Assembly: GCA_017394805.1 (NCBI GenBank)
Contig: JAFPXC010000003.1
Location: 56,421 to 120,420 of the forward strand
Direction of reading: 5' to 3'
Length of the DNA: 64,000 bases
Source: Clostridia bacterium
GTDB taxonomy: Bacteria > Bacillota > Clostridia > Christensenellales > CAG-1252
Part shown: positions 24,257 through 33,832 of the stretch, one piece after another
Numbering within the stretch: position 1 is the first letter of the stretch
How the letters are laid out: every line of letters starts with the position of its first letter
Made by a program: the position numbers and the translations under genes
Notes under the pieces: model-generated
Seen by the model: the letters and a program-made list of their open reading frames with translations, nothing else
Databases searched by the model: none
Told to the model about the DNA's origin: nothing

Positions 24257-25744
24257 TTACTTTTTGAGGGGTTTCATCGTGGGGAACAACAAGACGTCCC
24301 GAATGGACGCGTTGTCCGTAAACAGCATCACCATGCGGTCGATGCCGATGCCCATACCACCCGTGGGGGGCATACCGTACTCCAACGCCGTGAGGAAGTC
24401 CTCGTCCAGCATCTGCGCCTCGTCGTCGCCGGCTTGCCGCGCCCTCACTTGCGCCATAAAGCGTTCGCGTTGGTCCAAGGGGTCGTTGAGTTCGGAGAAC
24501 GCGTTGCCGAATTCGTGTCCCAAAATGAAGAACTCAAAGCGCTCGGTCAGGCGTTTGTCGGTGGGCTTTTTCTTGGCCAAGGGGGAAATCTCCACGGGGT
24601 AGTCGGTGATGAAGGTGGGTTGCACCAAAGTCTCTTCCACGTAGGCGTCGAACAACTCGGCCAACGCCTTGCCCCAACTGAGGTTGGGGGCCAACTCCAG
24701 CCCTTTCTCCTTGACGGCGGCGTACACGTCCGTGACGGTGGACGTCATAAAGTCGATGCCCGTCCGCGCCAACACGGCCTCGGCCATCGTCATACGCTGC
24801 CATTCGCCCGCGATATGGATCTCGGTGCCTTGGTAGGTGATATTCTCGGTATTCAGCACGTTTTTGGCGATGGAGTGGAACAGGCCCTCGGCGATGTCCA
24901 TCATCGTGTGGTAATCGGCGTACGCCTGATACAATTCGACCGTAGTGAACTCGGGATTGTGGGTGGTGTCCATACCCTCGTTGCGGAATTGACGCCCGAT
25001 TTCGTACACCTTTTCGTAGCCGCCCACGATGAGGCGTTTGAGGTGCAACTCGGTGGCGATACGCATATACATATCGATATCGAGGGCGTTGTGGTGCGTG
25101 ATGAAAGGACGCGCGTTCGCGCCGCCGGGAATGGTGTTGAGCATAGGCGTTTCCACTTCCAAAAAGCCCAACCCGTCGAGGTAGCGGCGCACTTCCGAAT
25201 TGATGCGACTACGCAAAATGAACGTGTTTTTGACCTCGGGATTGGAGATGAGGTCCACGTAGCGCATACGGTATCTTAGGTCGGTATCTTTGAGACCGTG
25301 GTATTTCTCGGGCAGCGAGCGCAGGGCTTTGCTCAACAGCACTACCTCGGTGGCGTGCACGCTGATCTCCTGCGTTTGGGTTTTGAACACGATGCCCTTT
25401 ACGCCCACGATATCGCCGATGTCCATCTGCTTGAAATAGCGGTAGGGCTCCTCGCCCACGTCGTCGCGGCGCACGTAGAATTGCAGACTGCCTGCCCCGT
25501 CCAAAAGGTGCGCGAAAGAGGCCTTGCCCATCACGCGCTTATTGGTCATACGCCCCGCCACCACGACTTCTTTGCCTTCCAACGCCTCGTAATTCTCTTT
25601 GATTTGGTTGGAATCGTGCGTTTTGGGAAAGGTGGTGATTTCGTACGGGTCTCTACCTTCGGCGACCAGGCCCTGCAGTTTTTCCAAACGGACGCGGCGC
25701 GCCTCGTTTTGTTCTAATTCTTCGTTGAAGATCTCGTCAGGCAT
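24257..25744 (-). CDS. lysS: Lysyl-tRNA synthetase, class II
   Basis: A 495-residue cytoplasmic synthetase. An N-terminal OB-fold anticodon-binding domain (with VVVAGRMTNKRVMGKASF) leads into a class II core: motif 1 around FLEVETPMLNTIPGGANARPF, motif 2 FRNEGMDTTHNPEFT, and motif 3 GMGIGIDRMVML. These match bacterial LysRS. It lies nine bases after greA, forming a greA-lysS pair as in several Firmicutes. Confidence 0.98.
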   Translation of the reverse strand: MPDEIFNEELEQNEARRVRLEKLQGLVAEGRDPYEITTFPKTHDSNQIKENYEALEGKEVVVAGRMTNKRVMGKASFAHLLDGAGSLQFYVRRDDVGEEPYRYFKQMDIGDIVGVKGIVFKTQTQEISVHATEVVLLSKALRSLPEKYHGLKDTDLRYRMRYVDLISNPEVKNTFILRSRINSEVRRYLDGLGFLEVETPMLNTIPGGANARPFITHHNALDIDMYMRIATELHLKRLIVGGYEKVYEIGRQFRNEGMDTTHNPEFTTVELYQAYADYHTMMDIAEGLFHSIAKNVLNTENITYQGTEIHIAGEWQRMTMAEAVLARTGIDFMTSTVTDVYAAVKEKGLELAPNLSWGKALAELFDAYVEETLVQPTFITDYPVEISPLAKKKPTDKRLTERFEFFILGHEFGNAFSELNDPLDQRERFMAQVRARQAGDDEAQMLDEDFLTALEYGMPPTGGMGIGIDRMVMLFTDNASIRDVLLFPTMKPLKK

Positions 25745-25753
25745 AGTTGCTCC

Positions 25754-26221
25754 TTATTTGCCTACGCGCACGATGCGGAAGGTCGAGGTGCCGGCGGGTG
25801 CTTTGACTTCCACTTCGTCGCCCGCTTTCTTGCCGATAAGGCTTTGCCCCAAGAGGGATTGGTTGCTGATTTTGCCGCTCATAAAGTCGGCTTCGACCGT
25901 GCTGACGATGGACACTTCCATCTCGCTTTCCATATCTTCGTCGTACAAAACGACGGTGGAGCCTACCATCACGACGTCCGAATCCGCGCTCTCCAGAATG
26001 CGGGCGTTGTGCAGCAACTCCTGCAATTCCTTGATGCGATCTTCCACGCGGCCTTGCTCGTCCTTGGCGGCGTCGTACTCGGCGTTCTCGCTGAGGTCGC
26101 CGAACTCACGCGCGATCTTGACCGCTTCCACGGTTTGGGGACGCTTCACTTCGACGAGGTAATTCAATTCTTTTTGTTTTTCTTCGTAACCTTCTTTGGT
26201 CAGATAAACGATTTCTGCCAT
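25754..26221 (-). CDS. greA: Transcription elongation factor GreA
   Basis: A 155-residue protein with an N-terminal coiled coil (about 1-75, containing EVKRPQTVEAVKIAREFGDLSENAEYDAAKDEQ, whose tip acids enter the RNA polymerase channel) and a C-terminal FKBP-like domain ending VKAPAGTSTFRIVRV. It stimulates transcript cleavage in backtracked polymerase. AGGAGG precedes the ATG. Confidence 0.97.
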   Translation of the reverse strand: MAEIVYLTKEGYEEKQKELNYLVEVKRPQTVEAVKIAREFGDLSENAEYDAAKDEQGRVEDRIKELQELLHNARILESADSDVVMVGSTVVLYDEDMESEMEVSIVSTVEADFMSGKISNQSLLGQSLIGKKAGDEVEVKAPAGTSTFRIVRVGK

Positions 26222-26272
26222 ATTTTCCTCCTAAAAGGGTGTATTCTTTCGCCTGCGGCGAACAAAACGATA

Positions 26273-27304
26273 TTATTTGGTGATGGTGACGCGTTTGAGA
26301 TTTCGAGGGAAATCGGGATCCAAGCCTTTCTCCACCGCGACGAACATGGCGAAGAGGTGCACGGTCATACCGTACACAAAGGCCGACGTCACGATATTGG
26401 TGGAGGGCATCTTCATGCCTTCCTTGGCGTAGTCCAGCACGCGGTCGCTATCCGAGAAGATATAGAGATTGGCACCCAACAAATTGGCGCGGGTGGCGAT
26501 ATCGTAGTAGTTTTCCGCACACTCGTTTTCGGGGGCGAGCAACACCACGTTGACGCCTTCTTCCAACAGGGCGAAGGGGCCGTGCATAAAGTCGGTGATG
26601 GAGTAGAACTGCGAAAAGCTGTAGCAGCATTGGTTGAATTTGAGCGCCAACTCCTTGCCGATACCCTGCATAATGCCGCGCGACAGCACGATGAACTCCT
26701 TTTCGTCCTTTACGGCGCAAGCCATACGGCGGATAGCCGGCACGGCGTCGATGATGGTTTCGAGGGCTTGGGGCACTTCTTTGAGTTGGTCGAGGTAACT
26801 ATTATTGCCTGCCAGACACGCGGACAGTTGGAACAAGACCGCCAACGCCGCGGCGAACGTCTTGGTGGCGGCGACCGCCGTACCCGTACCCGCCGAGAGG
26901 TCCAGGGTGTAGTGCGCCGTTTGAGCCAAAGGCGAGGTGGGCTCGTTGGTAACGGCCACGGTGAGGGCCTTTTGTCTGCGGGCGTTGTCCATCACGGCCA
27001 CCGTGTCGATGCTTTTGCCCGATTGGGAGATGGCCACGACCAAGTGGTCGCAGTAGTTGACCTTGGCGCCGTACATCGTCACCACCGAGGGGTGGGCCGT
27101 GCCGACGGGAATACCCGTCAGTATTTCGGTGAAATACTTAAAGCAGAGGCCTGCGTTGTCGGACGAGCCGCGGCCGATGACCGTAATGTTCTTGATACCG
27201 CGCGCTTTGACCTCGCGGGCGATTTGCAGGCTCGTCTTCAGGTTGACCGCCAAAGCCTTGACGATGACTTCGGGCTCGGAAAATAATTCTTGTTGCATCA
27301 ACAT
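26273..27304 (-). CDS. SIS-domain sugar-phosphate isomerase/deaminase (GlmS-like, no glutaminase domain)
   Basis: A 343-residue protein with two SIS domains. GRGSSDNAG and VAISQSGKSIDTVAV are phosphosugar-binding loops, and the C-terminus DPDFPRNLKRVTITK is the ending seen in GlmS and its relatives. The glutamine amidotransferase half of GlmS is missing, so it is more likely a glucosamine-6-phosphate deaminase of the NagB-II type or another aldose-ketose isomerase. It is the first gene of a SIS-greA-lysS unit. A -10 box TATAAT (27337-27342) lies upstream, but I see no good -35. Confidence 0.82.
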   Translation of the reverse strand: MLMQQELFSEPEVIVKALAVNLKTSLQIAREVKARGIKNITVIGRGSSDNAGLCFKYFTEILTGIPVGTAHPSVVTMYGAKVNYCDHLVVAISQSGKSIDTVAVMDNARRQKALTVAVTNEPTSPLAQTAHYTLDLSAGTGTAVAATKTFAAALAVLFQLSACLAGNNSYLDQLKEVPQALETIIDAVPAIRRMACAVKDEKEFIVLSRGIMQGIGKELALKFNQCCYSFSQFYSITDFMHGPFALLEEGVNVVLLAPENECAENYYDIATRANLLGANLYIFSDSDRVLDYAKEGMKMPSTNIVTSAFVYGMTVHLFAMFVAVEKGLDPDFPRNLKRVTITK

Positions 27305-27469
27305 AGCGTATAGTTTCCTTTATACTGATTTATTGTATTATATAGCAACCCCCCTCGAAAAAGCAAACGAATTTGCCCCCAAATAGGGGGCATTTCGCGC
27401 TGTTTTTGCGAGAATATCCGCATTTCGGGCTATTTTTGCTTGCCGCCGCCCACTTTTCGACGAGAGTAG

Positions 27470-27507
27470 GGCAAGCGCTTGCCAACGCGCCGCGGGCGTG
27501 ATATAAT
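27470..27507 (+). promoter_or_regulatory. metG promoter with a 14-base palindrome over the -35 box
   Basis: TTGCCA (27479-27484), 17 bases, TATAAT (27502-27507). The perfect palindrome GGCAAGCGCTTGCC (27470-27483) covers the -35 hexamer and could be an operator. The upstream gap to the SIS gene also has a TGCCCCC/GGGGGCA hairpin near 27381. Confidence 0.78.
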
Positions 27508-27559
27508 ATTTGTACTGCCTATTGGGCATATCCCTTTCATTCGGGGAGAAGGAGTTAGT

Positions 27560-29503
27560 ATGGACAAGAAACCCTATTATATCACTACCGCCATCGCCTA
27601 CGCTTCCGCCAAACCGCATATCGGCAACGCCTACGAGATCGTCTTCGCCGACGCTTTGGCCAGATGGAAACGGTGGGAAGGCTACGATGTGTTTTTCCAG
27701 ACGGGCACGGACGAGCACGGCGAGAAGATCCAGCTCAAAGCCGAGGCCAAGGGCGTCAGCCCCAAGGCCTACGTGGACGAGGTCAGCGCGACCATTCAAT
27801 CCGTGTGGCGTTCGTTGGGCGTGGAATGGGACAAGTTTATCCGCACGACGGACGAGTACCACGAGCGGCAGGTGCAAAAGATGTTCCGCAAGTTCTACGA
27901 GCAGGGCGACATCTACAAGGGCGCCTACGAGGGGTGGTATTGCACGCCTTGCGAGAGTTTTTGGACGGAGAGCCAGTTGGTGGACGGCAAGTGCCCCGAC
28001 TGCGGCCGCGAGGTCAAGAAAGCGCAGGAAGAGGCCTATTTCTTCCGTATGAGCAAGTACGCGGACAAGTTGCTCGCCTACTACGAGGCTCACCCCGAGT
28101 TCATCACGCCCGCCTCCCGTCGCAACGAGATGATCAACAATTTCCTCAAACCCGGCTTGCAGGACTTGTGCGTGTCGCGCACGTCTTTTACGTGGGGCAT
28201 TCCCGTGGACTTCGACGCCAAACACGTCACCTACGTTTGGCTGGACGCTTTGACCAACTATATCACGGGTATAGGGTACGACGCGGACGGCTGTCACGAC
28301 GAGAAATATCGCCGCTATTGGCCCGCCGACGTGCACGTCATCGGCAAGGATATCGTGCGCTTCCACACCATCTATTGGCCCATCTTCCTCATGGCGCTGG
28401 GCGAGCCTTTGCCCAAGTGCGTGTTCGGGCATCCGTGGCTGTTGTCTTCGGGCGGCAAGATGAGCAAGTCTTTGGGCAACGTGCTCTATCCCGACGATAT
28501 GGCCGAGATATTCGGCTGTGACGCGGTGCGCTACTATCTATTGTCGCAGGTGCCGTTCGACAACGACGGGCTGGTGGCACTCGATATGCTCACCGACGTA
28601 TGCAATACGTCTTTGGCCAACGTGTACGGCAATTTATTGAGCCGCACGGTGGCGATGTGCCGCAAGTATTTCGGCGGCAAGGTCGTGGACAAGGGTGTGG
28701 CGGAGCCCGTGGACGAGGAACTCAAGGCGGTGGCCACCGCCGCTTTCGCCAAGGTGAAAGCCAAGGTGGAGGAGTACCGTTTCGCCGACGCGTTGAGCGA
28801 GATTTTCGCGGTGTTTACCCGCGCCAATAAGTATATCGACGAGACCGCGCCGTGGGTGCTTGCCCGCGACGAAGCCTCGATGGACAGATTGTCCACCGTG
28901 TTGTACAATTTGGTGGAGGCCTTGGTCATCGGCACTTCTATTCTTAGGCCGTTTTTGCCCTCTACCGCGGACAACGCCTTGGCGCAACTTGGTGTAGCGC
29001 CCCGCGCCTTTACCGACCTCGGCGAGTGGGGGTTGTATCCCTCGGGCAACGAGGTCAAGGAAGGCGAAAAACTGTTCGTCCGTATGGACGGCAAGGACGT
29101 GGAAGCCAAGTACGCCGAGATTATGAAGAAATACGAGCCGAAGGAAGCGCCCAAGGCCGAAACGCCGGCCAAGCCCACAGTGGGCATCGAAGATTTCGCC
29201 AAGTTGGATTTGCGCGTGGGCAAAGTGTTGCATTGTGAGAAACTGCCCAAGGCCAAGAAACTGTTGGTCAGTCAAGTGGATCTGGGCGAGGAGAAGCCGC
29301 GCACCATCGTCAGCGGCATCGCTTTGTACTACACGCCCGAGGAGATGGTCGGCAAGACCGTCGTGGTGGTGGCCAACCTCGCGCCCGCCAAGTTGTGCGG
29401 CGTCACGAGCGAGGGCATGATTTTGTGCGCCACCGACGCCGAGGGCAAGGTCGTTTTGGTGTCGCCCATAGCGGACGTTCCCGCGGGCGGCGAGGTGCGC
29501 TGA
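27560..29503 (+). CDS. metG: Methionyl-tRNA synthetase
   Basis: A 647-residue class I synthetase. The HIGH box is present as HIGN (20-23), KMSKS is at 300-304, and the zinc-knuckle cysteines are Cys128, 131, 145 and 148. The C-terminal tRNA-binding EMAP/Trbp111-like domain (about 545-647, with VGIEDFAKLDLRVGKVL) is fused after an Ala/Lys/Pro linker. GGAGAAGGAG precedes the ATG. It overlaps tatD as TGATG, forming metG-tatD-rsmA. Confidence 0.98.
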   Translation: MDKKPYYITTAIAYASAKPHIGNAYEIVFADALARWKRWEGYDVFFQTGTDEHGEKIQLKAEAKGVSPKAYVDEVSATIQSVWRSLGVEWDKFIRTTDEYHERQVQKMFRKFYEQGDIYKGAYEGWYCTPCESFWTESQLVDGKCPDCGREVKKAQEEAYFFRMSKYADKLLAYYEAHPEFITPASRRNEMINNFLKPGLQDLCVSRTSFTWGIPVDFDAKHVTYVWLDALTNYITGIGYDADGCHDEKYRRYWPADVHVIGKDIVRFHTIYWPIFLMALGEPLPKCVFGHPWLLSSGGKMSKSLGNVLYPDDMAEIFGCDAVRYYLLSQVPFDNDGLVALDMLTDVCNTSLANVYGNLLSRTVAMCRKYFGGKVVDKGVAEPVDEELKAVATAAFAKVKAKVEEYRFADALSEIFAVFTRANKYIDETAPWVLARDEASMDRLSTVLYNLVEALVIGTSILRPFLPSTADNALAQLGVAPRAFTDLGEWGLYPSGNEVKEGEKLFVRMDGKDVEAKYAEIMKKYEPKEAPKAETPAKPTVGIEDFAKLDLRVGKVLHCEKLPKAKKLLVSQVDLGEEKPRTIVSGIALYYTPEEMVGKTVVVVANLAPAKLCGVTSEGMILCATDAEGKVVLVSPIADVPAGGEVR

Positions 29504-30267
29504 TGTACTTCGACGCGCACGCCCATCTGGACGACGAGAAGTTTGATGGGGATATTGCCGAGGTGTTGCCCACCATCGTAGCGGCGGGGGTAGAGGGCGT
29601 GGTCAACGCGGCCTGTGACCTCAAAAGTTGCCGTACGTCGGGGGCTCTATCGCGCCAAGTACCTTGGATTTGGTGTACGGCGGGGGTGCATCCGCACTAC
29701 GCCGACGAGGTGACGGCGGACGCTTTGGCCGAGGTCGCCCGCTTCGCCGCGAACCCCAAATGCGTGGCCATCGGCGAGATAGGGCTCGACTATCACTACG
29801 ATTTCAGCCCGCGCGACCGCCAAAAGGCGGCGTTCGCGGAGCAGTTGGCTTTGGCGCACGCGTTGCACCTGCCCGTCGTGTTGCACCTTCGTGAGTGCTA
29901 CGGGGACGCCAACGAGATCTTGCTCGCCAACCGTTCGCTCCTTACGGACGGCGTCTTGTTGCATTGCTACGGCGGCTCGGCCGAGTTGGTGCGCGACGTG
30001 TACAACGGGTTGGATTGCTACTACAGTTTCGGCGGGGTGGTCACCTTCGCCAAGCACAAAGACGAAGTCTTGCGGGAGATACCCGCCGATAGGCTTTTGT
30101 TGGAGACGGATTGCCCGTATATGACGCCCGTGCCTTTGCGCGGACAGCGCAATACGCCCGCCAATATCCCTTTGGTGTGCCGCAAAATTGCCGAATTGTT
30201 GGGCGAGGACGAGACCGAACTCGCCCTTCGCACCACCCGCAACGCCAAGCGTTTTTACAGACTATGA
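29503..30267 (+). CDS. tatD: TatD family metal-dependent hydrolase (DNase)
   Basis: A 254-residue TIM-barrel hydrolase. Metal ligands are visible: DAHAHL (His6, His8), GEIGLDYHYD (Glu), VVLHLRE (His), HCYGG (His) and LLETDCPY (Asp). The family includes 3'-5' DNases and D-aminoacyl-tRNA deacylase-like enzymes. The neighbourhood metG-tatD-rsmA is typical of Firmicutes, but rnmV (RNase M5), usually between tatD and rsmA, is missing. Confidence 0.93.
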   Translation: MYFDAHAHLDDEKFDGDIAEVLPTIVAAGVEGVVNAACDLKSCRTSGALSRQVPWIWCTAGVHPHYADEVTADALAEVARFAANPKCVAIGEIGLDYHYDFSPRDRQKAAFAEQLALAHALHLPVVLHLRECYGDANEILLANRSLLTDGVLLHCYGGSAELVRDVYNGLDCYYSFGGVVTFAKHKDEVLREIPADRLLLETDCPYMTPVPLRGQRNTPANIPLVCRKIAELLGEDETELALRTTRNAKRFYRL

Positions 30268-31097
30268 ACGTCAAGGATATCCTCAACGCCAACGATTTCA
30301 CTTTCAGCAAGCGGTTCGGTCAAAACTTTTTGACGGACGGCAATCTGCTTGCTGCCATCGTCGCCGACGCGGGCGTCACCTCGGAGGACGTGGTGCTCGA
30401 AATCGGTGCGGGCGCGGGCACGTTGACGGCGGCTTTGGCGGCCAAAGCCAAAGAAGTGGTCGCCTACGAGATAGACCGTAGGCTCGAGCCAGTCCTTCGC
30501 CAAACGCTGGCCGATTGCGACAATGTAGAGATCGTCTATCAAGATTTTATGGAAGCCGACTCGGACGAGTTGCGCCGCCGCTTCGCCCACGCCAAGGTGG
30601 TGGCCAATCTGCCTTACTACGTCACCACGCCCATTCTCATGCGGTTGTTGGAAGAGGGCATAGGCGACAGCGTCACCGTCACCGTGCAGAAAGAGGTTGC
30701 CGACCGATTGACCGCCGAGCCAAATACCAAGGACTACGGCAGTATCACGGTCAAGATAGATTTAGTGGGCGAGGCCACTACGTGCCGCGTGGTAGGGCGC
30801 AATATGTTCTACCCCGTGCCCAACGTAGATAGCGCGGTGGTGCGCATAGACCGAATCGAAGGCAAATACGCGGACGCCTATCCCGCGCTTTCCGCTCGCA
30901 TTGCCCGCGCCGCCTTTGCCATGCGCCGCAAGACCTTGGTCAACAACCTAATGGCGATAGGCATAGCGCGCGACGTGGCCGAGCGGGCGCTCCAGGCGGT
31001 TGGCTTGCCCCTCACCGTGCGCGGCGAAGCCTTGGGCGCCGAGACCTACGTCAGGCTTGCGGCGGCTTTGGTCGAAGAGGGCGTGTGTGCCCAATAG
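30264..31097 (+). CDS. rsmA: 16S rRNA dimethyladenosine transferase RsmA/KsgA
   Basis: A 277-residue methyltransferase that dimethylates A1518 and A1519 of 16S rRNA during 30S maturation. KRFGQNFLTDGNLLAAI and the SAM loop VLEIGAGAGTLTAALA are present, and the catalytic motif NLPYY sits in VVANLPYYVTTPI. VPNVDSAVVRI and AFAMRRKTLVNNL complete the signature. Its ATG overlaps the tatD stop (ATGA). Confidence 0.98.
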   Translation: MNVKDILNANDFTFSKRFGQNFLTDGNLLAAIVADAGVTSEDVVLEIGAGAGTLTAALAAKAKEVVAYEIDRRLEPVLRQTLADCDNVEIVYQDFMEADSDELRRRFAHAKVVANLPYYVTTPILMRLLEEGIGDSVTVTVQKEVADRLTAEPNTKDYGSITVKIDLVGEATTCRVVGRNMFYPVPNVDSAVVRIDRIEGKYADAYPALSARIARAAFAMRRKTLVNNLMAIGIARDVAERALQAVGLPLTVRGEALGAETYVRLAAALVEEGVCAQ

Positions 31098-31193
31098 CCC
31101 ACCACGTATGGGGTTATTGGATACCATCGCCCGCAAAATAATCGTCAATACTATATAATCTACGCGCGATATTGCGCCCTATAGGAGAATAAT

Positions 31194-32405
31194 ATGAGCG
31201 ACGTCACCGAATTGTTTTTGCAGTACGTAGGGTACGACACCACTTCCCAAGAGGAGTCGGACACCTTCCCCTCCACTTTGAAGCAGTTGGACCTTTTGCG
31301 CCTTCTCAAATCGCAGTTGGACGAGATGGGGCTTGCGGCCGAGATGGACGAATGGGGGTACGTCACCGCCACTTTGCCCACCAACCAATCCGCCCCCCAA
31401 CCCGCCGTGTGCTTGTTGGCGCACGTGGACACTTCGCCCGCCGTGTCGGGCAAAAACGTCAAGGCGCGCGTGGTGGCGTACGGCGGCGGCGACGTCGAGT
31501 TGGCGGGCGGCTACGTTTTGTCCCCCGAGAAGTACCCGCACATGAACGATTACGTGGGGCAACACCTCATCGTGACCGACGGCAGCACCCTTTTGGGCGC
31601 GGACGACAAAGCGGGTGTCGCCGAGATCATGGCCGCTCTGCGGTTTTTGCTAACGCACCCCGAGGTCAAACGCCCCACCATCCGAGTGGCTTTCACCCCC
31701 GACGAAGAGATCGGCGCGGGCATGAATCACTTCGACGTCAAGAAGTTCGGTGCCGACCTTGGCTACACGGTGGACGGCGGCAAATTGGGCGAGATCAATT
31801 ACGAGTGCTTCAACGCCGCGGCGTGCAAGGTGCGCGTGGTGGGCAAGAGCATTCACCCCGGCGACGCCTATGGCAAGATGGTCAACGCGGTGGACGTGTT
31901 CTGCGAGTTCCACATGGCGTTGCCTTTGGACGAGCGCCCCGCCACGACCTACGGCTACAAAGGGTTTTATATGGTGGACGAGGTGGCGGGCAACGTGGAC
32001 GAGGCGGTGGCCAAATACATTCTCCGCGACCACGACAAGGCCAAATTGGCCGACAAAAAGGCGTTCGTGCAAGGTATCGCCGACCGCTTGAACGTCAAAT
32101 ACGGCTACGAAGCGGTGCAGTTGGAAATTCGCGACCAATACGCCAATATGGCGTTTGCCGCCGACGAGCACCCCGAGTTGGTCGCCAATGCCAAGGCGGC
32201 TTTCGAGGCGGTGGGGGTTGTGCCTTTCGTCCAACCCATTCGAGGAGGTACGGACGGCGCGGCGTTGACCTATCGCGGGCTTCCATGCTTCAATCTGTCT
32301 ACGGGCGGCCACAATTTCCACGGTCGCTACGAGTATATCCCCGTCGAGAGCATGGAGAAGATGGTGGATATGTTGGTCGTGTTGGTGGGCTTGTTCGTGC
32401 GATGA
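31194..32405 (+). CDS. pepT: Peptidase T (tripeptide aminopeptidase)
   Basis: A 403-residue M20B di-zinc peptidase that removes the N-terminal residue of tripeptides. Metal and catalytic motifs are visible: LLAHVDTSPAVSGKNVKARV, GADDKAGVAEIMAAL, the catalytic Glu pair in FTPDEEIGAGM, and PIRGGTDGAALTYRGLPCFNL. No signal peptide. GGAGAA lies before the ATG; a TATAAT at 31154-31159 is the likely -10, with no clear -35. The phosphatase gene overlaps its stop. Confidence 0.96.
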   Translation: MSDVTELFLQYVGYDTTSQEESDTFPSTLKQLDLLRLLKSQLDEMGLAAEMDEWGYVTATLPTNQSAPQPAVCLLAHVDTSPAVSGKNVKARVVAYGGGDVELAGGYVLSPEKYPHMNDYVGQHLIVTDGSTLLGADDKAGVAEIMAALRFLLTHPEVKRPTIRVAFTPDEEIGAGMNHFDVKKFGADLGYTVDGGKLGEINYECFNAAACKVRVVGKSIHPGDAYGKMVNAVDVFCEFHMALPLDERPATTYGYKGFYMVDEVAGNVDEAVAKYILRDHDKAKLADKKAFVQGIADRLNVKYGYEAVQLEIRDQYANMAFAADEHPELVANAKAAFEAVGVVPFVQPIRGGTDGAALTYRGLPCFNLSTGGHNFHGRYEYIPVESMEKMVDMLVVLVGLFVR

Positions 32406-32875
32406 GAAGCATCGTTTTCGTTTGTCACGGCAATATCTGTCGCAGTCCCATGGCCGAGTTCGTGTTCAAGAAGATGCTAAGGGAGCGCGGCATCGAGGGC
32501 GTGCGGGTGGAGTCCCGCGCCACCTCGGACGAGGAGATATGGAACGGGGTAGGCAATCCCATCTATCCACCTGCCGCGAAGACCTTGCGCGCGCACGGCG
32601 TGCCGTTCGACGGCGACAAACGCGCCCAACTGCTGACGGCGAGGGATTGCTACGAGTTCGACTTGGTGGTGGTGATGGACGACAACAACCGCCGCAACCT
32701 CATCTGGACGTATCCCGAGATGGTGGCCAAAGTCACCAAACTATTGGACTTCGCGGGCGGCGGCGACGTGGCCGATCCGTGGTACACGGGGGATTTCGAG
32801 ACGGCCTGCCGCGATATAGAGCGGGGGTGCAAGGCCATTCTGGACAGCATAGGCGCTTTGCCCAGATGGCGTTAA
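32402..32875 (+). CDS. Low-molecular-weight protein-tyrosine phosphatase
   Basis: A 157-residue phosphatase. The P-loop VCHGNICRSP gives nucleophile Cys8 and Arg14 (CX5R), and the general acid Asp is in ADPWYTGDF. Substrates cannot be told from sequence; relatives dephosphorylate bacterial tyrosine kinases or phosphoarginine. It is coupled to pepT by an ATGA overlap. Confidence 0.93.
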   Translation: MRSIVFVCHGNICRSPMAEFVFKKMLRERGIEGVRVESRATSDEEIWNGVGNPIYPPAAKTLRAHGVPFDGDKRAQLLTARDCYEFDLVVVMDDNNRRNLIWTYPEMVAKVTKLLDFAGGGDVADPWYTGDFETACRDIERGCKAILDSIGALPRWR

Positions 32876-32893
32876 TAAAGCGAAAAAGGATAA

Positions 32894-32929
32894 AAAATCG
32901 GCCGTTGATGAGTATCAGCGGTCGGTTTT
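32894..32929. terminator. Bidirectional terminator between the phosphatase and Mrp genes
   Basis: A 16-bp stem with three G-U type pairs (32894-32909 with 32914-32929), loop GAGT. A and T runs at the ends serve both convergent genes. Confidence 0.87.
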
Positions 32930-32947
32930 CGTTTGGTTTTCGATGGA

Positions 32948-33754
32948 TTACAGCACGTCGATGAGGTCGGCGAGTTCGTGGTGCTCGGTAAATTCGATGA
33001 CGCCTTGGTCGCAGTCGGCGGCAAAAGCGGGATCGATGGGCAACCGCGCGATATGCTTGATGCCGTACTTCTCGGCGATGGCTTCGAGATGGCTTTCACC
33101 GAAGATGGCGTGTTGCTTGCCGCAGTCGGGGCAGGTGAAGTAGCTCATATTCTCCACCAACGCCACGACGGGCACCTTCATCGCCTCGGCCATTTTGACC
33201 GCTTTTTGCACGATCATACCCACCAACTCTTGGGGACTCGTCACCACGATGATGCCGTCCACCGGCAGAGATTGCATCACGGTGAGGGGCACGTCGCCCG
33301 TGCCGGGAGGCATATCCACGAACATATAGTCCACGTCCTGCCATATCACGTCCGTCCAGAATTGTTTGACCACGCCCGCGATCATCGGTCCGCGCCAAAT
33401 AACGGGATCGGTGGGGTCGTCCAGCATATTGTTGACGCTGATGATTTGCACGCCGCCTTGGCTCGTCACGGGCAGGATGCCCTCGTCGGTGCTCATAGCC
33501 GGCTCGTTCGCGCCGAACATCTTGGGAATGGACGGACCGGTAATATCCGCGTCGAGAACGGCCGCGCGGAAATTTTTACGCTGTGCCTCTACCGCCAATA
33601 GGCCCGTCACGAGGGACTTGCCGACGCCGCCTTTGCCGCTGACGACGGCGTAGACCTTGTCGATGGTGGACAGCACGTTGGGTTGCTCTTTCTCGATGCC
33701 CGAGGGGCACTTCGACGAGCAGTTTTCGCAATCGTGGTTGCATTGTTCGCTCAT
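32948..33754 (-). CDS. Mrp/NBP35-type ATP-binding Fe-S cluster carrier
   Basis: A 268-residue P-loop ATPase (SGKGGVGKS, 39-47, the deviant Walker A of the MinD/Mrp class). MPPGTGDVPLTV and VENMSYFTCPDCGKQH are the Mrp signature, with the CxxC that holds a bridging [4Fe-4S] cluster at the dimer interface. A cysteine-rich N-terminus (CNHDCENCSSKC) resembles the extra cluster motif of NBP35-type proteins. It likely transfers Fe-S clusters to apo-proteins such as the Rnf subunits nearby (inference). AAGGAG precedes the ATG. Confidence 0.92.
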   Translation of the reverse strand: MSEQCNHDCENCSSKCPSGIEKEQPNVLSTIDKVYAVVSGKGGVGKSLVTGLLAVEAQRKNFRAAVLDADITGPSIPKMFGANEPAMSTDEGILPVTSQGGVQIISVNNMLDDPTDPVIWRGPMIAGVVKQFWTDVIWQDVDYMFVDMPPGTGDVPLTVMQSLPVDGIIVVTSPQELVGMIVQKAVKMAEAMKVPVVALVENMSYFTCPDCGKQHAIFGESHLEAIAEKYGIKHIARLPIDPAFAADCDQGVIEFTEHHELADLIDVL

Positions 33755-33832
33755 AGTAGTCTCCTTTTTTGTAGTATGTCGAGGGCGTCGACGCCTATCC
33801 TATGGTATCGAATACCCCCATACGTATATGGT

